The notes under the pieces: model-generated
What the model was told of the DNA's origin: nothing
Database searches by the model: none
The model's input: the letters and a program-made list of their open reading frames with translations, nothing else
Made by a program: the position numbers and the translations under genes
Origin: Nitrospinae bacterium AH_259_B05_G02_I21
GTDB lineage: Bacteria > JADFOP01
Length of the DNA stretch: 64,000 bases
Direction of reading: 5' to 3'
NCBI GenBank assembly: GCA_027717595.1
Contig: JALLOF010000004.1
Location: 35,999 to 99,998, forward strand
In this document: positions 58,012 to 64,000 of the stretch, piece by piece
Numbering within the stretch: position 1 is the stretch's first letter
Layout of the letters: each line of letters starts with the position of its first letter

Positions 58012-59280
58012 GTGCTCATCGACACCCACGTCCACCTTGAGATGGAGCAGTTCGACGCGGACCGCGACGAGGTCCTCGTGCGGGCCCGCAAGGCCGGGGT
58101 CTCGGCCATCATCACTATCGCCTCGACCTTTGAGAGCAACGAGCAGGCCGAAGCCCTCGCGCAGACCTATCACGGCGTTTATCACACCGTGGGCGTCCAC
58201 CCCCACGACGCCAAGCACCTGACCCCCGAGCGGCTCAAAGAGCTCTGCCGACGGGCCCTGGGCGGGCGGGTGGTGGCCTGGGGAGAGATCGGGCTCGACT
58301 ACTTCCGCGACCGCTCGCCCCGAGAGGCCCAACGGGAGGCCTTCCGCGAGCAGCTGCGCTGCGCCGCGCGCCTAGGGCTTCCCGTGGTCATCCACAACCG
58401 CGACGCCCACGACGACACCCTCGCGATTCTCGCCGAGGAAGGCCCCGGCGAGGCGACCGGGGTCTTCCACTGCTTCAGCGGGGATAAGGCCTTCGCCCAC
58501 AGATGCCTGGAGTTCGGCTTCTGCCTATCGGTCGGGGGTCCTCTCACCTACCCGAACAACGACCAGTACCGCCGGCTTGTCGGGGAGCTCTCTCCAGACC
58601 GTCTCCTGGTGGAGACCGACGCTCCCTTCCTGGCCCCCCAGGCCCACCGGGGCCGACGCAACGAGCCCGCATACGTGACCTTCGTCGCCGAGGCGCTGGC
58701 CGAGGCCGCAGGGGTCTCGGTCGAGGAAGTGACCAACATCACAACGAACAACGTCCGGCGCCTCTTCGGCATCGGCCCCTTGGAGGCGAAGCTCCGGATC
58801 GTCTCGCCCCTGCAGGACCGCCTGTGCGTCAACCTCACCTCCCGCTCCACCAACGAGACCACCTTCACCAGCCGGACCTTCCATCCCGGTTCCAGGGGAC
58901 ACCCGTTCGAGGCGCCGCGTGACCCGACGGCGGCCGAAGTGCTCCAGGCCTTGGAGCCCGGGCTCGCCTCCGCTCGGGAGGTGGTCCTGGGCGGCTACGG
59001 CGAGCCGACCCTCAGGCTCGTCGAGCTCAAGGACATCGCCAGACGGCTGAAGGAGCGCCGGTGCCGGGTCCGCCTCACCACCAACGGCCACGGCTCGCTC
59101 ATCCACGGGCGCGACATCACCAGGGAGCTCGTCGGTCTTGTAGATGCGTGCTCCGTCAGCCTCGTCGCCCAGGACGCCGAGACCTACGAAGCCCTCTGCC
59201 GGCCAACCTACGGAAAGCTGGCCTACGAGGCGGCCAAAGGCTTTATCGTGCTGGCCAAGGCCGCCGGGATGGAGGTGTAG
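58012..59280 (+). CDS. tatD: TatD family metal-dependent DNase with a C-terminal radical-SAM-like extension
   Basis: GTG at 58012 begins MLIDTHVHLEMEQFDADRD, the TatD start with metal ligands H-x-H. Further ligands are GEIGLDYFRD, PVVIHNRDAHD, FHCFSGD and the VETDAPFLAP aspartate, all intact over about 258 residues. The frame then runs on for about 164 residues that match the TatD-associated radical-SAM family (VVLGGYGEPTLRL, TTNGHGSLIHGRD) but lack its three cluster cysteines, and ends at TAG 59278-59280. The DNase half should work; the extension is treated separately. Confidence 0.88.
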   Translation: MLIDTHVHLEMEQFDADRDEVLVRARKAGVSAIITIASTFESNEQAEALAQTYHGVYHTVGVHPHDAKHLTPERLKELCRRALGGRVVAWGEIGLDYFRDRSPREAQREAFREQLRCAARLGLPVVIHNRDAHDDTLAILAEEGPGEATGVFHCFSGDKAFAHRCLEFGFCLSVGGPLTYPNNDQYRRLVGELSPDRLLVETDAPFLAPQAHRGRRNEPAYVTFVAEALAEAAGVSVEEVTNITTNNVRRLFGIGPLEAKLRIVSPLQDRLCVNLTSRSTNETTFTSRTFHPGSRGHPFEAPRDPTAAEVLQALEPGLASAREVVLGGYGEPTLRLVELKDIARRLKERRCRVRLTTNGHGSLIHGRDITRELVGLVDACSVSLVAQDAETYEALCRPTYGKLAYEAAKGFIVLAKAAGMEV

Positions 59281-59391
59281 AACACGGTGGTCGACGTAAC
59301 ATAAAAAAAAAATGTGGCCGCCTGCCGCCGGCTGGCCGAGGAGGAGCTCGGAGTCCCGTTGCGGGTGCGCAATCCCAACGAGGTGGGCTGA
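58790..59391 (+). pseudogene. Radical-SAM half fused to tatD, cluster cysteines lost and two in-frame stops
   Basis: Relatives have NLTNRCTNRCTFC-type wording. Here residues 279, 283 and 286 of the fusion, exactly the CX3CX2C places, are Ser, Thr and Thr (NLTSRSTNETTFTS). The rest of the barrel is well kept (GGYGEPTLRL, LTTNGHGSLIHGRDITREL). After the TAG at 59278-59280 the same frame continues through ENTVVDV-like codons, a TAA at 59302-59304, a ten-base A run, and AACRRLAEEELGVPLRVRNPNEVG, ending in TGA at 59389-59391. The C-terminal part of the original protein is therefore still present but unreadable. It cannot hold a 4Fe-4S cluster and is probably decaying. Confidence 0.8.
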
Positions 59392-59551
59392 GGACGATTA
59401 CACGGGGAGGGTCTTACTCCGGTCGAGGTAGCCGGATACGATTAATGGGGAAGAGGGTGATTGTTGAAAGGCAAGGTATTTATAATACTTTCCGGCAAGA
59501 GGTACCTCTGGCCTTGCCAAAGGCGGGGACGGACTAGAAGGCGACGGTCGC

Positions 59552-60172
59552 TTACTTGTTGTTCGTGGCGAAGACGATCTGCCAGAGGTCGATCTTCTTC
59601 ATCTGGTAGCTATTGGCTATGGCCAGGTTCGCGGACTCGGCCAGGTCTGAGAGCTTGAGGTCCGAATTCCAGCCGAGCAGACGGCAAAGAGGAGCAACCC
59701 ACTGCTCGAGCCTTCCCACGACCTTGTTTCGCTCGTTCTGGAAGTGGTTGACCAGCACGAGGCTGCCTTCGGGCTTGAGCACCCGCTTCATCTCGGCGAT
59801 GGTCCGCACCGGGTCGGGTACGACCGAGATGACGAAGGTCGCAAGGACGTGGTCGAAGCTGTCATCGGCGAAGGCCAGCTGCTGGGCGTCCATCTCCAGG
59901 AGCAGAACGTGCTCCAGATCCAGCTCCCCGACCTTGTCCCGGGCCTTGTCGAGCATCCTGCGAGAGAGATCGATGCCGACGACCTCGCAGGCGACCGGAT
60001 AGAGGGGCAAGGTGAGTCCCGTGCCCACGCCCAAATCGAGCACCCGGTGGCCGGGCTGAATCTTCATGGTCTCGATGACGTGCTGCTGGCGGGGGGCGAA
60101 AAACCGCTTGAAGACGTAATCGTAACAGTTAGACCAGAGGGAGTAGACCTTTTTGATCTGCTCAACGTTCAT
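59552..60172 (-). CDS. SAM-dependent methyltransferase, PmtA-like
   Basis: A 206-residue class I methyltransferase starting with ATG at 60172. The SAM-binding motif I is VLDLGVGTGLTLPLYP, motif II begins VVGIDLS, and MDAQQLAFADDSFDHVLATFV follows. The N-terminal KVYSLWSNCYDYVF and ERNKVVGRLEQWVAPLCRLLGW pattern is shared with phosphatidylethanolamine N-methyltransferases of the PmtA type, so it may make phosphatidylcholine precursors; other small-molecule methylations remain possible. It is convergent with tatD. Confidence 0.75.
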   Translation of the reverse strand: MNVEQIKKVYSLWSNCYDYVFKRFFAPRQQHVIETMKIQPGHRVLDLGVGTGLTLPLYPVACEVVGIDLSRRMLDKARDKVGELDLEHVLLLEMDAQQLAFADDSFDHVLATFVISVVPDPVRTIAEMKRVLKPEGSLVLVNHFQNERNKVVGRLEQWVAPLCRLLGWNSDLKLSDLAESANLAIANSYQMKKIDLWQIVFATNNK

Positions 60173-60374
60173 CGTCCAACCAGTTCCCAGGCTCTGTCGG
60201 GCGATACGTCGTCCCGGTCCCGTAGGGCGATTGCCGAATTCTGTGCCGACCGACTCGAAGGAAACCAGGTGCGCCTTCCCGGAAGGTCGTTTCCTTAATG
60301 AGGGGACTTCCGATAACCCTCAACGGGATAATAGCATAGCGCCACACTCTTCGCAAAAGGTTTTTCTGGAGCCC

Positions 60375-60404
60375 TTGTCAGTGCGCCCATAGGTGGTTTA
60401 TGAT
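60375..60404 (+). promoter_or_regulatory. Probable promoter
   Basis: TTGTCA (60375-60380), an 18-base spacer and TATGAT (60399-60404). It argues for a start at 60423 rather than upstream for the following gene. Confidence 0.45.
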
Positions 60405-60422
60405 GGAATGTTGAGCGTGACG

Positions 60423-60995
60423 ATGGGAGACAACGACGCCAACGTCGAGCGGCTTGAGCCGCACGAGGCCTACGGGCTCCAGCGCGTCCCGAAGAGCCGC
60501 GGTGAGGCCCTACGGGCCGTCCAGGAGGAGCTCCACCGCGAGATGGCCCGCCGGGCCGGTGCGTACGGGCGCAGGCTCGCCGAGCTCTTCAAGGCCATCG
60601 AGGAGGCCCGGCAGGCCTTCGAAGCCGGCCTCGAGGCGCTCGTCGAGAACGCACGGAGGGGGCTTGGCCCCCAAGCGGCCAGCCGGTCGTGGCACGAGGT
60701 CGTTGACCACATCGACGAGGTACCGCCCGAGCGGGGGGCGGTGACGGTGGATGGGTTGAGGGCCGTAGAGCGCTACGCCGAGCGCCACGGGGGCCTCATG
60801 ACCGAGGCGACCACCGTCCGCCACCATCTCATCATCCACCGCGAGGCCATGGGGTTTCGCGGCCACCACCTGGTGGAAGAGATCTTCCCGCTCCCGGCCG
60901 CGCTACCGCCGCTTGAGGTGGCGTGGAGGCAGGCCCGCGAGAAGCTGAAGGACACGAAGCGCCCAGCAACGACAGAGAGCTCCCCGGTCGTCTAA
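60423..60995 (+). CDS. Hypothetical protein running into tRNA-Gln
   Basis: I start at the ATG at 60423, downstream of a promoter-like site at 60375; earlier starts are at 60393 and 60408. The 190 residues are mostly helical: a charged, Ala/Arg/Glu-rich coil (about 20-85), then SWHEVVDHIDEVPPERG and a segment with GLMTEATTVRHHLIIHREAMGF. No signal peptide or known motif is seen. Its last 15 bases lie inside tRNA-Gln. Codon use is like the core genome. I cannot name a family. Confidence 0.55.
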   Translation: MGDNDANVERLEPHEAYGLQRVPKSRGEALRAVQEELHREMARRAGAYGRRLAELFKAIEEARQAFEAGLEALVENARRGLGPQAASRSWHEVVDHIDEVPPERGAVTVDGLRAVERYAERHGGLMTEATTVRHHLIIHREAMGFRGHHLVEEIFPLPAALPPLEVAWRQAREKLKDTKRPATTESSPVV

Positions 60996-61054
60996 TGGCA
61001 GGACCCCAGACTTTGGATCTGGTGGTGGAGGTTCGAATCCTCCCCGGGGATCCA
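60981..61054 (+). tRNA. tRNA-Gln(TTG)
   Basis: Acceptor TCCCCGG pairs with CCGGGGA, anticodon stem CCAGA/TCTGG encloses TTG, T-arm GGAGG-TTCGAAT-CCTCC, discriminator T and encoded CCA. Confidence 0.95.
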
Positions 61055-61063
61055 TCCACCCCT

Positions 61064-61104
61064 AAAATAGGAACCCGAGGTTGTTACGGGTTCCTATTTT
61101 TATA
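61064..61104 (+). terminator. Strong terminator after tRNA-Gln
   Basis: A perfect 14-bp stem (61064-61077 with 61087-61100) with a 9-base loop runs into a T-run. Confidence 0.85.
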
Positions 61105-61285
61105 GATACCCCTTTAGTTTTCCGCTGACGCCCGTCCTCCGCATTTTCCGGGCATTGGCCCCTCCGTCTCCAGGACATAAAAAGGTTGTCACGGGTGAGG
61201 TTGGCACGGGAATGAGGAACATATCCAAGTGCCCTAATGATAAGGCTTGTAAATCTTAAGATAGATACAAGGATAGTTCTCTTAT

Positions 61286-61603
61286 TTAATTCCTTTTTGG
61301 TTTTGGACCGGCCTGTTCCACAAGTAGTTTGAAGACTGCGGGGGCATTATCTTTCTTGACAATGCAGACTTTGATACTATGAGGGTAATCCCCATGACCG
61401 CAGGAATAATCCAGGTCCCCTTCTAAATTTCCATCGCACCAAACGTAACCATGCAGGAACGGCTGCGGAGTGGGCGCGTAAACACCACCGCTAAATGTGT
61501 CCCAGCGAACATTTTGGACATCGGAAAGTCGATACTTAGCCATTCTCCAACTATTCCATTGTCGGCGTACCCAGACGAGTTTCTCTTCCGAATTTTCTTT
61601 CAT
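61286..61603 (-). CDS. Hypothetical protein in the accessory region
   Basis: Starting at the ATG at 61603, 105 residues, preceded by GAGAGGGG. It has aromatic-rich segments (VRRQWNSWRMAKYRL, GYVWCDGNLEGDLDYSCGHGDYPHS) and two cysteines, but no motif that I recognise. The sequence is AT-richer than the core genes to the left. It follows the headless recombinase on the same strand and probably belongs to the same acquired segment. Confidence 0.5.
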   Translation of the reverse strand: MKENSEEKLVWVRRQWNSWRMAKYRLSDVQNVRWDTFSGGVYAPTPQPFLHGYVWCDGNLEGDLDYSCGHGDYPHSIKVCIVKKDNAPAVFKLLVEQAGPKPKRN

Positions 61604-61635
61604 GTCCGACACCCCTCTCAATATATTTGTACTAT

Positions 61636-62724
61636 TTATGCTCTGATGATGCCATTATATATGACCTTCACCTTAGCCTTCCCCACTACCACCCTTTGGA
61701 TGAAGTGTCCTAGGAAGGCCCTCTGTTCATCGAGGCTGTCGCCCTGAAGCACCTCGAAGAGCTCTTCCCGGAACCGCTTTAGGCCCCCCACGGTAACCTC
61801 TAGCTCCTTGGCGTCCTTCTGTCGGCCCACCTCCTCCATCTCCTTTGCTAGGGCCTCCCGCTCGGCCTGAAGGGTACGGATTCGCTCCCCCACCTCGTCC
61901 ATGTTGACGGCTCCTGCCTCTAAGGCCTCATACTGGTGCTGGAGGCGCTTGGCGACCTCCTGGCTGGCCCGCCGGAGCCGGGAGAGCCTGTCGGCTCCCC
62001 GCTTGGCCATCTGCTCTATGACACGGTTGAGGTCTCGAACCATCCGTTCCAGGTTCTCGTCTGTCAGGAGGTGGCCCTTGAGCCGTTCGATGATAGCCGC
62101 CTCCAGTTGATCAACCCGTAGCCGACGGCCCGGGCAGGCCTCCTTGCCATTCTTGATATAAGTAATGCACTGGACGTAGCGGTAGGCCTTCTTACGGCCG
62201 TAGTCGCTGATGCCGTAGGCGGCCCCGCACTGACCACAGGACACCAGGCCTGATAGGAGCCAACTGCTTCCGCTACGGGCGGGGGGTGAATTTCCGGTTC
62301 GGCGGCTGGCTAGCCCCTCCTGGACGGCGTTGAAGAGCTCCTCATCGACGATGGGCTCGTGGGTGCCCTTCACGACGACCCAATCGCTCCGAGGGCGGTT
62401 CGCCTTGCCCCCACGATTGCGATCCCGCTTGTTGAATACCGTCCAGCCCAGGTAGGCCTCCCGATTAAGGATGGCCGAGACCTGGCTGCTGCCCCACCTT
62501 GCCCCGGAACGGGTCCGAGCACCGTCCTGGTTGAGGGCCATTGCGACGGCCTTGCCCCCATGACCCTGAGCCGCCATCTCGAACATCCGCCGGACCAGCC
62601 TCGCCTCCACCTCGTTCACTTCAAGTTTGGACTTGTGGTTGCCTCGCTCATCGGTCGGTGCCTCCTCCCGTGAGGTTAACGCATCCGCTAGACAGGGAGA
62701 ACCGACCCAAAAGTAACTATTGAA
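61636..62724 (-). pseudogene. Large serine recombinase lacking its catalytic N-terminus
   Basis: The frame 61636-62619 (327 residues from GTG) and 35 further upstream codons without any start (to a TAA at 62725-62727) match the middle and end of large serine recombinases: the recombinase domain (EVEARLVRRMFEMAAQGHG, AILNREAYLGWTVFNKR), the zinc-ribbon (SCGQCGAAYG and a later CPGRR), and the long coiled coil that positions synapsis. The N-terminal resolvase domain with the active-site serine, normally about 140 residues, is absent, and no trace of it lies upstream. The gene cannot catalyse recombination and marks an old integration at the right end of the window. Confidence 0.8.
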
Positions 62725-62796
62725 TTAAAAGTTGATTATTAGTCAGGGTTACCTATAATCCTTACCCACGCACCTATCCCCCCAACTTGGTAAATC

Positions 62797-63459
62797 ATGG
62801 TCTTCCTTGGCATCGACGTCTCAGCTTCGAAGAAGAAGCGACAGGCCATCGCCTTACTGACGGAATCTCTCGAGCTTAAAGAGCTGCGGCTGGAGGAGTG
62901 TACCACGCCCGAAGAGGTTCCGGCCTTGGTGGAGCGGCTACTGGAGGTCGCAGGTCAGCCCGGAGAACAAATAGTGGTCGCCATTGACGCCCCAAGGCGG
63001 GCCATGAGAGAGTGCAGAAATACCCGTCCTGAAATGCCCCTGACGAGGGAGACGGGTCGCTGTGGACGGAAGGCGGAGCTGATAATCGGAGCGATCTTCT
63101 ACACACCATGTGCCGAGTACTTTGAGAAGGGGTTGCGCTGCCCCATAGACCGGATCAAGGGCGGACAGCATCGCTGGATGGAGATAGGCTTCACCTTCTT
63201 TGAGGAGTTCGATCGTCACCTGCCTGCCGAGGACATCATCGAGGTCTTCCCGGTCGAGAGCTACAAATGGTTAGCTAGGATTAATAAGTCCGAGAAGCTG
63301 ATGCTGGACCTAGGCCGCTTTGATCCCAAGCAAAAAGCCGATCAGCTGGACGCGGTCTGCGCCGCCCTGACTGCCCATTATTACAAGGTAGGGAATTTCA
63401 CCGAGATAGGGGATCCGGCCGAGGGAGCTATCATAGTGCCAGAGCGTGGTAGGCCTTGA
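62797..63459 (+). CDS. DUF429 family protein (RNase H-fold predicted nuclease)
   Basis: A 220-residue protein starting with ATG at 62797. The opening FLGIDVSASKKKRQAIALL, IVVAIDAPRRAMR with an acidic residue on the second strand, the YTPCAEYFEKG loop and IIEVFPVESYKWL fit the DUF429 pattern, whose fold resembles RNase H. The family is predicted to include nucleases, but no activity is established. The frame is complete and intact, unlike its neighbours on both sides, which may mean that it is still selected. Confidence 0.75.
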   Translation: MVFLGIDVSASKKKRQAIALLTESLELKELRLEECTTPEEVPALVERLLEVAGQPGEQIVVAIDAPRRAMRECRNTRPEMPLTRETGRCGRKAELIIGAIFYTPCAEYFEKGLRCPIDRIKGGQHRWMEIGFTFFEEFDRHLPAEDIIEVFPVESYKWLARINKSEKLMLDLGRFDPKQKADQLDAVCAALTAHYYKVGNFTEIGDPAEGAIIVPERGRP

Positions 63460-63529
63460 CAGAGAAATCCTGGCAAACATAACTTGACGATCAAACTCTG
63501 GCGTCACCTATTAGCGTGAGGAGGGCAGC

Positions 63530-63838
63530 ATGGAGAAAATGATCAAGGCGGTGAGGGCCTTCCACCTAAAGCATTAATTTAGAGAAACGGGTGGGGAGGA
63601 CATGCTCTATCGGATGAACCTTATCGTGGAGGAGGTGGGCGAGATTTGTCAGTGCCTCACCAAAGGGCTGGGCAAGGAGAAGTTGGCCGAGGAACATGCC
63701 GACCTCCTTGTGCTCCTGCTGGGCAACTGCATCTAGGCCAATATCGACCTGGAGGCGGCGTTCTGGAAGAAGATGGAGGTGCTCCAAAAGCGGAAGGCCA
63801 AGAAGGTCGGCGATACCATACGGGTCACGGAAACATAA
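63530..63838 (+). pseudogene. MazG-like nucleotide pyrophosphohydrolase with two in-frame stops
   Basis: One frame of 103 codons from ATG 63530 (behind GAGGAGGGC) to TAA 63836-63838 reads MIKAVRAFHLKH, stop, FRETGGEDMLYRMNLIVEEVGEI, then ADLLVLLLGNCI, stop, ANIDLEAAFWKKME and KKVGDTIRV. The order EEVGEI, E-x-ADLL and the C-terminal K-x-KKVGD is the MazG/dUTPase-like all-alpha layout with its metal-binding EExxE and ExxD pattern. The stops are TAA at 63575-63577 and TAG at 63734-63736. It is decayed, or each piece could be restarted at a second ATG (63602), which seems unlikely to restore function. Confidence 0.7.
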
Positions 63839-64000
63839 GAACCAGGAAGGCCACAACCACTACTACTCCCTCGCCTCTCACGCCTGCTCCCGGAAGGGCT
63901 AACGAGAGAGCTCAGGCCCGTCATGATGGGCTTTGGCGCTACCTCTCGCCCCCACGATCCGAATGAAGGAAAGGGGAGGGACATCCAGCATCACGCAGCA

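Noticed and set aside
59278..63838. Stop-codon recoding as an explanation for in-frame TAG/TAA in two genes
   Set aside because: Many intact genes in the window end with TAG or TAA at the expected place, and the affected genes show other decay (lost cysteines, A-run, headless neighbour).

Overview
The window is 64 kb of a high-GC bacterial chromosome with an AT-richer accessory segment at each end (about 1-6.6 kb and 61.1-64 kb) and a small AT-rich insert at about 20.2-21.8 kb. Gram-negative type cell division genes (zapA and a ZapB-like coil), the futalosine menaquinone route, a B12-dependent class II ribonucleotide reductase, UbiD/UbiA enzymes and the tmk-holB-ricT-metG-tatD block suggest an uncultured deltaproteobacterium-like lineage (Tectomicrobia, NC10, Nitrospinota or similar). 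This placement is inference from gene content only; no rRNA is present.

Layout. 1-6622: right end of an integrated element. It carries a large N6-adenine DNA methylase (cut by the window edge), a TPR protein, a restriction endonuclease with a PUA/EVE-like front and an Mrr-type nuclease, a small ribbon-helix-helix protein and a terminase-small-subunit-like protein. It ends in a displaced 3' half of tRNA-Arg(UCU), which I read as an attachment site. 6.8-18.6 kb: core housekeeping genes: tRNAs His, Arg, Lys, Leu, then tig-clpP-clpX, methylmalonyl-CoA epimerase, tRNA-Val, then thrS-infC-rpmI-rplT-pheS-pheT and zapB-like/zapA. The infC start is AUU and overlaps thrS; pheT lacks its tRNA-binding OB domain. 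18.7-25 kb: a degenerate secreted trypsin-fold protein, the AT-rich patch of small orphan genes with a duplicated gene end, a perfect 40-bp palindrome, nrdJ and a truncated SNase-like ORF, then repeat-rich non-coding DNA. 25-38.6 kb: mixed metabolic genes (DoxX, pepA, a GT-C glycosyltransferase, a NifU-type Fe-S scaffold, an SDR, dtd, a TIGR02757 protein, mscS), then the thiamin genes: thiC alone, and thiS-thiG-thiE behind a TPP riboswitch with its own terminator.

38.8-46.8 kb: a menaquinone operon, ubiD-ubiA-mqnE-mqnA-mqnC with overlapping or closely spaced genes, followed downstream by an amidohydrolase that is a good candidate for the aminofutalosine deaminase step. 46.8-53.3 kb (minus strand): galT-like, glgA, a triple-GAF histidine kinase, a single-domain response regulator and a PPi-type phosphofructokinase, an apparent storage-glucan/glycolysis control cluster. 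53.5-59.4 kb: tmk-holB-ricT-metG-tatD, the last fused to a decayed radical-SAM half that has lost all three cluster cysteines and contains two in-frame stops. 59.5-64 kb: a methyltransferase, a hypothetical protein running into tRNA-Gln, then an eroding mobile region with a headless serine recombinase, a DUF429 protein and a MazG-type pseudogene.

The most novel-looking items are the methylase/TPR/PUA-Mrr module beside the tRNA attachment site, the cysteine-less TatD-radical SAM fusion, the OB-less PheT, the 40-bp palindrome next to nrdJ, and a dispersed non-coding hairpin repeat present at 24.9 and 33.3 kb.
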